This document shows, one piece after another, positions 16,146 to 25,047 of a stretch of DNA of 38,385 bases. The stretch is from Phaeodactylibacter sp. Its GTDB lineage: Bacteria; Bacteroidota; Bacteroidia; Chitinophagales; Saprospiraceae. Made by a program: the position numbers and the translations under genes. The stretch is taken from NCBI GenBank assembly GCA_020436535.1, contig JAGQXQ010000077.1, forward strand, positions 1-38,385. The letters are read 5' to 3'. Below the pieces are notes generated by a model, which did no database searches, was not told the origin of the DNA, and was given only the letters and a program-made list of their open reading frames with translations. Within the stretch, counting starts at the first letter, position 1. Each line of letters opens with the position of its first letter.

Positions 16146-17831
16146 ATGGACCGGAAAGATTCAGGGGGGAAATGGTTTGGGGGCCTTCTGGCAGCCTGGG
16201 CCCTGGTCAATCTTGTTCAGGCAGGCCTTACAGAATTAGATCCGGATGAAGCCTACTACTGGATGTATTCTCTGGAATTGGACTGGGGCTACTTCGACCA
16301 TCCACCAGTGGTTGCCCTAATGATCCGGGCGGGGACCCTTGTTTTTTCAGGGGAGCTAGGCGTTCGTTTTTGGTTTGTCCTGCTCCAACCTTTATCCTTT
16401 TATTTTATCTGGCTGCTGGCCGGTAAACCTTCCCGGAAATTGGATGTCCTGACTTTCATCGGCCTGCTGGGTGCAATACCCATTCTCGAGGCTTATGGCT
16501 TTGTTGCTACTCCAGATGGGCCTTTACTTTTCTTCACAGCTCTTTTTTTATGGTTGTACCAACAGTTCCTTAAAGAGGAGGGCTGGCGGTATCCCCTATT
16601 GCTGGGCCTTTGCATGGCAGCGCTGTTATACAGTAAATACCACGGGGTGCTTCTGATCTTTTTTGTTCTTTTATCCAATCTTTCTCTGCTTCGCCGGCCT
16701 GCTTTTTATTTGGCTTCCGCCCTCGGTTTTGTCCTTTTTTTGCCCCATTTATACTGGCAATATGAACATGGTTTTCCTTCTTTTCTCTATCACCTTCAAG
16801 GCAGAGATGATATCTATCAGCTGAAATACACGACAACCTATCTGCTGAATCAGCTGGCAATATTTAATCCGTTTCTGTTTCCCATGCTGATCTGGGTACT
16901 TTGGAAGCGGCCGCCGGAAGGGCCAATGGAGCGAACCTATCGCTACCTGCTTTATGGTTTCTGGCTTTTCTTTTTTTATACCTCCTTTAAAGGGCATGTC
17001 GAGCCCCAATGGACGGCAGTACTCAGCTTCCCGGTCGCATTAATCCTTTTTAGGGAAACCCGGCAAAACCCAGGTTTTGCCCGATGGGTGCGGATTTTTT
17101 CTCTTTTCACGATTGTATTGTTGCTGGCTGCCCGGCTTGAACTGGCTTTCAACTGGACGGGGTTGAAAAGTGAATTTCACCGTCGGCAATGGGTTGATGA
17201 ATTGCAAGAACGGGCGGGTAATTATCCGGTATTGTTCCACAATACCTATCGGGATGTATCTAAATACAGTTTTTACACCGGCAAAAAAGCTTATGCTTTC
17301 TCTGATATCGAGTACCGCCCCAATCAATTTGATATTTGGGATTGGGAGAAGGAATTACATAATAAAACGGTACTACTGGCTGCGCAAAATTCCTGGAAGT
17401 GTGAAGCCTGTGAAAAGGTGAAGCTCACCCGCAAATCCTTCAAATTGCAGGTCCTGGATAGCCTGCAAGTGGCAGGCAAGGTGCAGTGCCTGCTACCGGA
17501 TGGCCTTGGGCCTGACTGGAAAATAGGCCAACAGATCGCCGTACCTCTGAGGTTTTTCAATCCCTACCCTCACGATATCGATCTTCAGAAAGGAACGTTG
17601 CCAATCACGGCTAAAGGAGTTTTTCTGAAGGATGGAGTACCACAGTCTTACCCATTGGTGAGGCTCGGTGGGGCGCCTTTAGCCTTTCCGGCAGGGGATA
17701 CCACTGCATTCGAAGCTCAGTTTTCAGTACCGGACAGCCTTTCCGGAACCTACCAGTTTGGCATCGGCTTAAGTTGGGACGGCCTGCCCCCGGACCTGAA
17801 AAGTAAGCTGGTGGACGTGAGGGTGGAGTAA
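16146..17831 (+). CDS. GT39/ArnT-like membrane glycosyltransferase
   Basis: A 561-residue GT-C type protein. The N-terminal first-loop motif ELDPDEAYYWMYS holds the acidic residues expected of the PMT/ArnT superfamily, followed by LDWGYFDHPPVVALMIRAG. About ten transmembrane segments lie in residues 10-330. A soluble C-terminal part (about 340-561) contains FHNTYRDVSKYSFYTGKKAYAF and ends in a beta-rich segment. The enzyme would transfer a sugar from a polyprenyl-phosphate carrier to an envelope acceptor (lipid, glycan or protein). Operon with two lipoprotein genes. Acceptor unknown. Confidence 0.9.
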   Translation: MDRKDSGGKWFGGLLAAWALVNLVQAGLTELDPDEAYYWMYSLELDWGYFDHPPVVALMIRAGTLVFSGELGVRFWFVLLQPLSFYFIWLLAGKPSRKLDVLTFIGLLGAIPILEAYGFVATPDGPLLFFTALFLWLYQQFLKEEGWRYPLLLGLCMAALLYSKYHGVLLIFFVLLSNLSLLRRPAFYLASALGFVLFLPHLYWQYEHGFPSFLYHLQGRDDIYQLKYTTTYLLNQLAIFNPFLFPMLIWVLWKRPPEGPMERTYRYLLYGFWLFFFYTSFKGHVEPQWTAVLSFPVALILFRETRQNPGFARWVRIFSLFTIVLLLAARLELAFNWTGLKSEFHRRQWVDELQERAGNYPVLFHNTYRDVSKYSFYTGKKAYAFSDIEYRPNQFDIWDWEKELHNKTVLLAAQNSWKCEACEKVKLTRKSFKLQVLDSLQVAGKVQCLLPDGLGPDWKIGQQIAVPLRFFNPYPHDIDLQKGTLPITAKGVFLKDGVPQSYPLVRLGGAPLAFPAGDTTAFEAQFSVPDSLSGTYQFGIGLSWDGLPPDLKSKLVDVRVE

Positions 17832-17852
17832 GGGGGGTATATTGTTGTCCCC

Positions 17853-17871
17853 CCCTTCGACAAGCTCAGGG
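17853..17871. repeat. Copy of a dispersed CCCTTCGACAAGCTCAGGG motif
   Basis: CCCTTCGACAAGCTCAGGG, an imperfect 19-bp palindrome, lies 22 bp after the glycosyltransferase stop, next to a run of Cs. From memory this motif is a dispersed intergenic repeat in many environmental genomes; only one copy is in this window. Confidence 0.55.
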
Positions 17872-18069
17872 TAAAATTGCTATATTGTTTATGTGTTGGC
17901 TTGGCTGGAGATATTTAAGGAATTGTTCGGAATTCGCATATCCCGTTCGGCCGAAGCCTCACACCGAAGCCTGAAAATCAAGAAGGTTTTTTTATAGAGA
18001 CAGAAAACTGAACCATTCCCCTATTTAGCAAAACAATTTAACCGTGTAACAATATAACCAATCCCCCCA

Positions 18070-18903
18070 TTATCCATTCAAATGAAGGACCATTAGCGGG
18101 ATGTGAGTAGCCAGCGCCATTCGTTTAGTTTGGCTGTGGTGCAGGATGCTTTGCCAGATACTGCGGTGGCGCGTCACCATGACAGCAAGATCGGCTTTTA
18201 ACTCTTCGGCATATTGGCTCAGCCCTTCCACAATATCATCATTTTCTACCTCGGCCATATCAAAGGCGAAGGCCGGTTCCCCTGTTTTAAAGAGCTCCCG
18301 GAATATTTCTTCCTTGACCTGAGTAAATCCAACTGGAATATCTTTGTGCCTCTTTACGTGAACAAAATGGACATGAGCTTTAAACGGCGAATTGAATTCC
18401 GCCAACTTATCGACCATCTCTTTGTCGGCAGATTCATAATTGCTGGCATAGATGATATGGCGGATCGTTTGGAAACGAGCATCGTGCGGAACCAGTAATA
18501 CCGGGCAATGGGCCCGCTGAGATACGCTGGAGGAAACACTGCCGAAGATCTTTTCCAAAAAGCCAGTTTGCCCGGTCGTCCCCATTACAATCATATCGTA
18601 GTCTTCAGAAACCTGGGTGAGCTCATCCCCGGGAAACCCCACCAGTACCTCATGGGTAACCGGGCAGGGGAGTTGCTCCGCTTCTTTGAGGCTTTCCTTG
18701 ACAAAGGTTTGAAGCATTTCTTTTCGGCTTTCCATCAATTGAGCTACCGGAGGGATGAAATCCGCTTCGCCCGCTGTTTCCGGCAGGAAAACATGAACGA
18801 TCTCAATCGCTTTTGCTTCCAGCTCTTTTGCGAGCTGAAGCGCATAGTGCAATGCATTCCGGGAGGTATTGGAGAAATCTGTGGGGACCAGGAATTTTTT
18901 CAT
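18070..18903 (-). CDS. Tandem universal stress protein
   Basis: A 277-residue soluble protein with two UspA domains in tandem. The first (1 to about 145) begins MKKFLVPTDFSNTSRNAL and carries the nucleotide-binding pattern VMGTTGQTGFLEKIFGSVSS. The second (about 150-277) is shorter and degenerate, ending TRHRSIWQSILHHSQ with MALATHIPLMVLH. The start at 18903 is chosen because it is the usual beginning of the first Usp strand; an in-frame ATG at 18969 would add 22 atypical residues and read through a hairpin. Not in an evident operon. Likely ATP-binding stress or starvation protein. Confidence 0.9.
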   Translation of the reverse strand: MKKFLVPTDFSNTSRNALHYALQLAKELEAKAIEIVHVFLPETAGEADFIPPVAQLMESRKEMLQTFVKESLKEAEQLPCPVTHEVLVGFPGDELTQVSEDYDMIVMGTTGQTGFLEKIFGSVSSSVSQRAHCPVLLVPHDARFQTIRHIIYASNYESADKEMVDKLAEFNSPFKAHVHFVHVKRHKDIPVGFTQVKEEIFRELFKTGEPAFAFDMAEVENDDIVEGLSQYAEELKADLAVMVTRHRSIWQSILHHSQTKRMALATHIPLMVLHLNG

Positions 18904-18933
18904 GAAAATTTCTTGTTTATCGATTCCTAATAT

Positions 18934-18973
18934 AAGGATGCTGCTGGGATTTTTCACTCCCAACAGCATCCTT
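18934..18973. terminator. Long hairpin between ruvB and the Usp gene
   Basis: Arms AAGGATGCTGCTGGG (18934-18948) and CCCAACAGCATCCTT (18959-18973) pair at 14 of 15 positions. It lies about 150 bp past the ruvB stop and 30 bp before the Usp start. T-runs are weak. Likely terminator of ruvB or a leader hairpin of the Usp mRNA. Confidence 0.45.
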
Positions 18974-19120
18974 TATCCGCTTATTTACTACAATGAAGTG
19001 CCATAGATTTATCACCCTTGATCACTAAGTATATTGCTAAATTGCAGGATTCCCGGCCAGGGCGGGTTGACATTCCTCAATACAGGGGGTGATATTTGTC
19101 AGATATTTGGTAGGTTGGTT

Positions 19121-20158
19121 TTACTCGAGATCATCAAACAACGTGCCTGCCCGTCCGGGAGGCACCACTCCAATATGTTTGTACGCTTTTTCCGTGGCTT
19201 CCCGCCCCCGCGGCGTGCGCTGAATATAGCCTTCCATAATGAGGAAAGGCTCATGGACCTCTTCGATGGTGCCGGCCTCTTCGCCCACTGCGGTAGCGAT
19301 GGTGGTAATGCCTACCGGCCCGCCTTTAAACTTATGGATGATGGTAGACAGGATCTTATTGTCCATTTCATCCAGCCCTCCTCCATCTACATTGAGGGCG
19401 GAAAGGCCGAAGTGGGCGATCTCCACATCGATGGTGCCATCGCCTTTGATCTGTGCGAAGTCTCGGATGCGCCTTAGCAGGGCATTGGCAATACGGGGTG
19501 TGCCGCGGCTTCGGCGAGCGATTTCGGCGGCCCCTTCATCGGTGATAGGTACATCAAGGATATTCGCCGAGCGCTTGATGATGCGCTCCAGAGTCCTGGC
19601 ATCGTAGTAGTCTAAGTGGCAGTTGATGCCGAAGCGCGCGCGCATCGGAGCGGTGAGCAGGCCCATGCGGGTGGTGGCCCCCACCAAAGTAAAGGGGTTG
19701 AGGGTGATCTGGATGCTGCGTGCGTTGGGGCCGCTGTCGATCATGATGTCGATGCGGTAGTCTTCCATAGCCGAGTACAGATATTCCTCCACCACGGTAT
19801 TGAGGCGGTGGATCTCATCGATAAACAGTACATCTCCCTCTTCCAGGTTGGTGAGCAGGCCCGCCAGGTCGCCTGGTTTTTCCAGTACCGGGCCGGAAGA
19901 CATCTTTAGCCCGGTTTCCAGTTCGAAGGCAATGATATGGGAAAGGGTGGTTTTGCCCAGGCCGGGAGGGCCGTGCAGCAGGACGTGGTCCAGCGCTTCC
20001 CCTCTTTGTTTGGCAGCCTGAATGAAGATGTGCAGATTTTCCACGATCTTCGGCTGCCCGCTGAAATCTCCCAGCGCTTTAGGGCGCAGTGACTTTTCCA
20101 GTTGTTGTTCTTCAGGATTCAGGCGTTCATCACCCGGGTCCAGGTTTGGATTCTGCAT
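19121..20158 (-). CDS. ruvB: Holliday junction branch-migration ATPase RuvB
   Basis: A 345-residue hexameric AAA+ motor that drives branch migration with RuvA. Motifs: Walker [10 protein letters not shown] (K69), Walker [12 protein letters not shown], sensor 1 VGATTRMG, arginine finger in MRARFGI, sensor 2 [15 protein letters not shown], and a C-terminal winged helix ending near [17 protein letters not shown]. Full length. AAGGAG lies about 9 nt before the ATG, one of few clear Shine-Dalgarno sites here. It is divergent from icd. The -7 box TAACTTTG lies at 20195-20188. Confidence 0.98.
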   Translation of the reverse strand: MQNPNLDPGDERLNPEEQQLEKSLRPKALGDFSGQPKIVENLHIFIQAAKQRGEALDHVLLHGPPGLGKTTLSHIIAFELETGLKMSSGPVLEKPGDLAGLLTNLEEGDVLFIDEIHRLNTVVEEYLYSAMEDYRIDIMIDSGPNARSIQITLNPFTLVGATTRMGLLTAPMRARFGINCHLDYYDARTLERIIKRSANILDVPITDEGAAEIARRSRGTPRIANALLRRIRDFAQIKGDGTIDVEIAHFGLSALNVDGGGLDEMDNKILSTIIHKFKGGPVGITTIATAVGEEAGTIEEVHEPFLIMEGYIQRTPRGREATEKAYKHIGVVPPGRAGTLFDDLE

Positions 20159-20187
20159 ATATTTTCTCCTTCTTCAGTTCGGTTGCT

Positions 20188-20195
20188 CAAAGTTA
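20188..20195 (-). promoter_or_regulatory. Candidate -7 box of ruvB
   Basis: The minus strand reads TAACTTTG, a perfect TAnnTTTG match 30 nt upstream of the ruvB ATG. No well-placed -33 box was found. Confidence 0.35.
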
Positions 20196-20283
20196 ACAGG
20201 ATTTCACAAGATATAATTATAAGTCAAGTCCTGAAAACCTATGAAAATTGCAGGCCTCCTTCATCTGAAAAGATATAAATTAT

Positions 20284-20291
20284 TACATTTG
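20284..20291 (+). promoter_or_regulatory. Candidate -7 box of icd
   Basis: TACATTTG matches TAnnTTTG exactly, 66 bp before the icd ATG at 20357. It argues against translation starting at the in-frame codon at 20291, which would precede the transcript. No -33 box at normal spacing. Confidence 0.35.
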
Positions 20292-20356
20292 TGCTGCTTT
20301 TTAAAACCTTCCGGGAAAGAAAAGAAAATCTACAACAAATAAAACTGAATAATACC

Positions 20357-21622
20357 ATGAGTGGAAGCAAAGTAACCATTGAAAATGGAAAGTTAATTGT
20401 GCCCGATGACCCCATCCTTCCTTTTATCGAAGGCGATGGTATCGGCCCGGACATTTGGGCGGCCTCTGAGCGCGTTTTGGATGCTGCTGTTGAAAAAGCC
20501 TACGGCGGCAAACGCAAGATTTACTGGAAAGAAGTGCTGGCCGGACAAAAGGCCTTTGACGCTACCGGTGAATGGCTGCCAGATGAAACCCTGGAGGCAA
20601 TTGAAAAATACCTGGTGGCCATCAAAGGGCCTTTGACCACGCCGGTCGGGGGTGGCATCCGCTCATTGAATGTGGCGCTGCGCCAGAAGTTGGATCTTTT
20701 TGCCTGTCTCCGCCCGGTGCGCTGGTTTACCGGTGTGCCCTCGCCGGTGAAAAGGCCGGAACAGATCGATATGGTTATTTTCCGGGAAAATACGGAAGAC
20801 ATTTACGCCGGTATCGAATATCTGGACGGCACTCCGGAACTGGAAAAACTCAAGACGTTCCTCATCGAAGAAATGGGCGTTACACAGATCCGTTTCCCCG
20901 ATACGGTATCTCTTGGCATTAAACCCGTATCAAAAGAAGGCACCGAACGCCTGGTCAAATCGGCCATCGACTATGCTTTGGATAACGGGTTGCCATCCGT
21001 CACCCTGGTTCACAAGGGCAACATCATGAAATTCACCGAAGGTAAGTTTAAAGAGTGGGGCTACCAGGTAGCAGAACGGGAATATGCAGGCAAGGTCTTC
21101 ACCTGGGCCCAATATGACCGCATTGCTGCCGACGAAGGCATGGAAGCTGCCAATAAGGCACAGAAGGAAGCCCTGGAAAATGGCGCCATCCTGATTAAGG
21201 ATTCTATCGCAGATGCTTTCCTGCAGCAGATCCTGACTCGCCCGGCAGAATACTCCGTCATTGCAACGCTCAACCTGAACGGCGATTATATCTCTGACGC
21301 CCTGGCTGCTCAGGTGGGGGGTATCGGCATCGCTCCGGGCGCCAATATCAACTACACCACCGGCCGGGCGATCTTCGAAGCTACCCATGGTACAGCCCCT
21401 AAGTACGCCGGGCTCGATAAAGTCAACCCCAGCTCGGTGATCCTCTCCGGAGAAATGATGTTCCGCTATATGGGCTGGAAAGAGGCCGCCGACCTGGTCG
21501 TCAAAGGCGTAGAAGGCGCCATTTCGAAAAAGCGTGTTACCTATGATTTCCACCGTTTGATGGATGGGGCCACTTTGCTGAAGTGCTCTGAATTCGGCAC
21601 CGAGGTCATTAGTAATATGTAA
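20357..21622 (+). CDS. icd: NADP-dependent isocitrate dehydrogenase
   Basis: A 421-residue TCA-cycle enzyme oxidising isocitrate to 2-oxoglutarate, of the E. coli-like type. It has [11 protein letters not shown] near the N-terminus, the substrate loop [13 protein letters not shown] (S103 matches the phosphorylatable Ser113 of E. coli), [25 protein letters not shown], the metal and active-site region [15 protein letters not shown], and the cofactor segment [11 protein letters not shown]. Start [10 protein letters not shown] chosen because the predicted promoter lies just upstream; a 22-residue N-terminal extension is open but atypical. A strong terminator follows. It works at the isocitrate branch point where acetate-derived carbon enters; physical linkage to the acetate island is only regional. 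Confidence 0.97.
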   Translation: MSGSKVTIENGKLIVPDDPILPFIEGDGIGPDIWAASERVLDAAVEKAYGGKRKIYWKEVLAGQKAFDATGEWLPDETLEAIEKYLVAIKGPLTTPVGGGIRSLNVALRQKLDLFACLRPVRWFTGVPSPVKRPEQIDMVIFRENTEDIYAGIEYLDGTPELEKLKTFLIEEMGVTQIRFPDTVSLGIKPVSKEGTERLVKSAIDYALDNGLPSVTLVHKGNIMKFTEGKFKEWGYQVAEREYAGKVFTWAQYDRIAADEGMEAANKAQKEALENGAILIKDSIADAFLQQILTRPAEYSVIATLNLNGDYISDALAAQVGGIGIAPGANINYTTGRAIFEATHGTAPKYAGLDKVNPSSVILSGEMMFRYMGWKEAADLVVKGVEGAISKKRVTYDFHRLMDGATLLKCSEFGTEVISNM

Positions 21623-21643
21623 GATCGGCTACACTACCTGAAT

Positions 21644-21683
21644 AAAAAAAGCCCGCCGGGAATCCTCCCGCCGGGCTTTTTTC
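21644..21683. terminator. Bidirectional terminator between icd and the T9SS gene
   Basis: GC-rich 11-bp arms (21651-21661, 21666-21676) with one central mismatch and an ATCC loop. A7 precedes the left arm and T6 follows the right arm, so it can stop transcription from both converging genes. Confidence 0.9.
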
Positions 21684-21697
21684 ATTCAGGCGTTAAC

Positions 21698-23557
21698 CTA
21701 TTTCGCTACGATAAACTGCTTTGTCTTTGTACCCGCATCCGTACTTACCCGCATCAGGTAAGTGCCGGCCGGCAGATGGCTGACGTTGAACTGCAGTGTT
21801 TCTTTCTGCACGTTATCGTATTCCCGAATATCGAGGACCTTGCCCTGCATATCGGCCATGATCAGCATGGCGGGCGTAGCTTCCTCCAAGCCGAGTTGCA
21901 CGTTGACCACCTCGCTGCTGGGGTTGGGGAAGAGCGTCATGGCGCTGTCTTCCAGTGGCGTTTCATCGGTGGCGGTTGCCAACTCGATTGCCATGCGCAG
22001 TACGGCGGCGGTTTCCGGCCCGAAGCCCGCGAGGAACCACGTTTCCCGGAACAAGACGGTAGAGACCTTGAAAAGGTCGAAGGTGTAGTAATCAATATCA
22101 TCGTTGAAAGCGTGGTAGATCACATTGTTCTCATCTGCGTAGGATGCCATCACAAAGTAGCGGGCGCCGGGCTCTAACTCAATGGGTTCTCCATCCAAAT
22201 TGAAGACTTCAACGGTGATGAGGTCGAAACTCTCATCTGCGGCCGTGAATTCATAGGTGCCGAAGCCGGCAATATCAAGGGACTCATCGGTAGCGTCGTC
22301 AAAATTGGACCAGTTGGGTTCCACTTCATCTTTAACTCTGTAGACCAGGAAAGTGACGATGCTTCCCGCTAATGCCCCATCACCGGCATTCTTGGCGGCG
22401 GCAAAACGGAGGTCCTGTATGACAAAATTATTTCCGGATAAAGGGCTCATCTGGTAAAAATTGCCGATGGCATAGTCGCCGCCGGCAATGGGGCGAAAGG
22501 CCACGTCGAGGTCGTCCTCTTTGGCAAACAGCGCATTGGAAACGCGGAAAGGCGCCGTTTGCACATTATTGAAGCGGGTATATTCGGCGATGTCATCCTG
22601 AGAGTATAGCTCATACCTGATTTGATAGTCGCCCACTCCAAGTTCCGGAGCGAAAACTTCTTCAATTCGCAGGATAGAGTCTCTAATCTGGGGAGCAAAT
22701 GTATCAATTACCAGGCTGTCCGTATGAAGGGTAGTGGTATTGTTCCCTACGACCTGCTGTACGGTGGCTTTGAAGGTGAAGTTGGGGATCGGCTCGGTAC
22801 CCAGGTTCGAAGCTTCGATGATGAATGCAAAGGTATCGGTAGCGATTTGAGACACCGGTTGAATGAAACTGGAAGGGGTGTAAAAGAAAGAATCCAGCTC
22901 CCACTCATATTCAGGTGGGGTGATCAGTTGTACATCGTCGATGAGCCAGAAGTAATAGCGCCCTTCCCAGGTAAAGCGAACCTGCACCGTTGCCTGGCCG
23001 GCAGCTACTTCAGAAATATCGATGACCTGAAGATTGTCTTCTGCCGTTCTGCCGTTCTCGGCAACCGTCCGGTTGATAGGGAAATCCACCCAGGTTTCTC
23101 CATCATTGGAGGCCTCTACAATGGTGGATATTGAATTGGCATTGGCGCGGGCAAACTGGTAGAAGCTAAGATAGACCTGTTCCTCACCGGAGCAGTCGAC
23201 CACCGGAGAGGTAAGCGAACCCGACTGAGTTCCCGGATAGGGGCCGGCGCCAACATTGCTTCCGCCAGCGTCGTAAACGTCTGAATTGTACATGGCAACG
23301 CCATTCGCAACAGAAGGGGATTGGATGGCGGGTAAGGTTCCCCAAAAGATAGCGGGGAGCACAACGCCATCTACCAAAGCATCATCGGCTTCGCCATTAT
23401 CGGTCCATTGCCATACCGCTCCTTCCGGGTCGCCGGGGCTGATTTCCCATGTATCCGGGATGCCTCCGTCAAATTGCTCTTCAAAAATAACGGTGGATTG
23501 GGCACACAGGGCCCAAGCCAGAAAAAGGCTTGAAATAGATAGTACTGTTTTTTTCAT
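21698..23557 (-). CDS. T9SS-exported protein with N-terminal jelly-roll domain
   Basis: A 619-residue secreted protein. The signal peptide ends near LCAQ (about residue 19). Residues 22 to about 215 resemble the choice-of-anchor/MAM-like jelly roll (FEEQFDGGIPDTWE, VYLSFYQFARAN, YYFWLIDDVQLI). The middle is a beta-rich region of Ig/cleaved-adhesin type with a repeated NVQTAPFRV-like turn. The last 75 residues are a type A T9SS sorting domain (LFPNPSSEVVNVQLG, LPAGTYLMRVSTDAG, KQFIVAK). It should be exported through T9SS and attached to or released from the cell surface. Ligand unknown. Convergent with icd. Confidence 0.88.
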   Translation of the reverse strand: MKKTVLSISSLFLAWALCAQSTVIFEEQFDGGIPDTWEISPGDPEGAVWQWTDNGEADDALVDGVVLPAIFWGTLPAIQSPSVANGVAMYNSDVYDAGGSNVGAGPYPGTQSGSLTSPVVDCSGEEQVYLSFYQFARANANSISTIVEASNDGETWVDFPINRTVAENGRTAEDNLQVIDISEVAAGQATVQVRFTWEGRYYFWLIDDVQLITPPEYEWELDSFFYTPSSFIQPVSQIATDTFAFIIEASNLGTEPIPNFTFKATVQQVVGNNTTTLHTDSLVIDTFAPQIRDSILRIEEVFAPELGVGDYQIRYELYSQDDIAEYTRFNNVQTAPFRVSNALFAKEDDLDVAFRPIAGGDYAIGNFYQMSPLSGNNFVIQDLRFAAAKNAGDGALAGSIVTFLVYRVKDEVEPNWSNFDDATDESLDIAGFGTYEFTAADESFDLITVEVFNLDGEPIELEPGARYFVMASYADENNVIYHAFNDDIDYYTFDLFKVSTVLFRETWFLAGFGPETAAVLRMAIELATATDETPLEDSAMTLFPNPSSEVVNVQLGLEEATPAMLIMADMQGKVLDIREYDNVQKETLQFNVSHLPAGTYLMRVSTDAGTKTKQFIVAK

Positions 23558-23622
23558 GTTTGTATTTAAATTTTAAAATATGCCGGGTAATTGAACGAAG
23601 GCTATTCTTCAGCTTCTCATTT

Positions 23623-23630
23623 CAAAAATA
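23623..23630 (-). promoter_or_regulatory. Candidate -7 box of the T9SS gene at 21698-23557
   Basis: The minus strand reads TATTTTTG, a TAnnTTTG match about 66 bp before the ATG. No -33 partner was seen. Confidence 0.25.
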
Positions 23631-23775
23631 CCCTTGATTTTAATAATGGTTGCTCATTGCCTAATACTAAGTCGGGATTTGTCAGTTGGATGATAATATG
23701 GGTAGGTTCGATGTAAGAAGCATTGAGAGCGGTATGGAAAATGTCAACCTGCCGGAAGGCTTAGGGTAAATGTAA

Positions 23776-23809
23776 CACAGTCAGCTGTTTATTGAAACAA
23801 CTGACTGTG
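23776..23809. terminator. Hairpin downstream of the IscA-type gene
   Basis: Arms CACAGTCAGCTGTTT (23776-23790) and AAACAACTGACTGTG (23795-23809) pair at 14 of 15 positions around an ATTG loop, 26 bp past the stop of the minus-strand IscA-type gene. No strong T-run; probable terminator or mRNA end. Confidence 0.55.
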
Positions 23810-23834
23810 CAATCATAAGGTAGAGTGGGGGGGG

Positions 23835-24191
23835 TCAAGCGGAAAAGGAAGTGCCACATCCACAGGTATCGGTAGCGTTGGGGTTGTTGAAGGAAAACCC
23901 ACGGTTGTTGAGGCCCTCCTCCCAGTCTATTTCCATACCAAGCAAATAGATGGCATGCGATTTTTCCATGAGTACTTTTATACCGTTTACATTATATACC
24001 TGGTCATTCTCTTTCTCGAGGTCAAACCCCAGAACGTAAGAAAAACCGGAGCATCCACCTCCTTTGACACCCACCCGCAGGCCGTGTGTGTCGGATATTG
24101 ATTGGTCAGTTTTTATTTTTTCCAGTGCCTTTATGGCCCCTTCGGTCAGAGAGATAGGGGCCTCGGTTACTGCTTTTTGAATCTCACTCAT
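23835..24191 (-). CDS. HesB/IscA/SufA-type Fe-S carrier
   Basis: About 118 residues of the A-type carrier family that transfers Fe-S clusters to target proteins. The three conserved cysteines are visible: one in VKGGGCSGFSY and two in the C-terminal CGCGTSF. I chose the ATG at 24191 (MSEIQKAVTEAP). The strong promoter just upstream would leave only about 8 nt of leader before the alternative ATG at 24203. Stand-alone gene, no isc/suf operon nearby. Confidence 0.94.
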   Translation of the reverse strand: MSEIQKAVTEAPISLTEGAIKALEKIKTDQSISDTHGLRVGVKGGGCSGFSYVLGFDLEKENDQVYNVNGIKVLMEKSHAIYLLGMEIDWEEGLNNRGFSFNNPNATDTCGCGTSFSA

Positions 24192-24215
24192 TTCGTTCTT
24201 CATTTTCTAATACTA

Positions 24216-24246
24216 CAAATATACTCGGACCAAAGTGCTTTGCAAA
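24216..24246 (-). promoter_or_regulatory. Bacteroidota promoter of the IscA-type gene
   Basis: The minus strand has TTTG (24246-24243), a 19-bp spacer and TATATTTG (24223-24216). This is a full match to TTTG-N19-TAnnTTTG. Predicted transcription start about 24211, giving a 20-nt leader to the ATG at 24191. Best promoter in the window. Confidence 0.65.
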
Positions 24247-24483
24247 ATTTTTCCTTCTTTGATAAAGCTAATGGCTGTGCACTTTTTATAAAAAAGGGAA
24301 CATACCAGCGGTGCTTTTGGTTTGCCCGAGGTTAGATTTCTACGATTATTGATTTGTATTAAAATTTGGTAGATTTACAACTTACTAGACTTTGGAAAGT
24401 CCAGCGCTGATGTTGGCAGCCGATTTCAAGCCTCGCACTTCCGGCCTTATTCTAAAGTCCATTGAACCATTGAATCCAGCCCT

Positions 24484-25017
24484 ATGCCTATTTGGTTGTC
24501 CTTTATTTTAGAAGTCCTGAAGCTGACTGTGCCAGCTCTGATCGTCTTTCTGACGGCTTATTATATACTAAAAACCTATCTTGAAAGCCAATATCGCCTG
24601 CAGATGGCGGAGATCAGAAAGGGGCAAATTGCAACGACTCTGCCGCTCAAACTGCAGGCCTATGAGCGCCTTTCCATGTTTTGTGAACGGATTGCAATTC
24701 CCAATTTGCTCCTGCGCATTCGCAAAGATGGCATGACGGCGGGGGAGCTGCAGGTAAGCCTGCTGCTGTCCATTCAGCAAGAATACGAGCACAACATTAC
24801 CCAACAGGTTTATGTCTCTGACCAACTGTGGGAGATTATCAAAATGGCGCGCGACGAAGCAGTCAATCTGGTAGCATTGGTGGCCGATAAAGTCGGGCCG
24901 AAAGCCGACGGAAAAGAGCTGGCGCAGGCTTTATTCAATATCGTCAACCAAAGGGAAGTGATGGCGGTGGAAAAAGCCTTGCTTGCCATCAAGAAAGAAG
25001 CCGCGATTGTTTTGTGA
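24484..25017 (+). CDS. Membrane-anchored conserved Bacteroidota protein
   Basis: A 177-residue protein with one N-terminal transmembrane helix (about residues 5-28, LTVPALIVFLTAYYILKTYL), then a helical cytoplasmic part. The helical part includes KLQAYERLSMFCERIAIPNL and QQEYEHNITQQVYVSDQLW, which resemble an uncharacterised family common in Bacteroidota; I cannot name it with certainty. It precedes the class V aminotransferase by 30 bp and is probably cotranscribed, though a functional link is unproven. Confidence 0.8.
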   Translation: MPIWLSFILEVLKLTVPALIVFLTAYYILKTYLESQYRLQMAEIRKGQIATTLPLKLQAYERLSMFCERIAIPNLLLRIRKDGMTAGELQVSLLLSIQQEYEHNITQQVYVSDQLWEIIKMARDEAVNLVALVADKVGPKADGKELAQALFNIVNQREVMAVEKALLAIKKEAAIVL

Positions 25018-25047
25018 ACCGCTCCATTTTGACAAATATGTGAGACG

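Noticed and set aside
20930-21553. Minus-strand open frame of 207 codons
   Set aside because: Antisense to icd, whose active-site motifs fill the plus frame.
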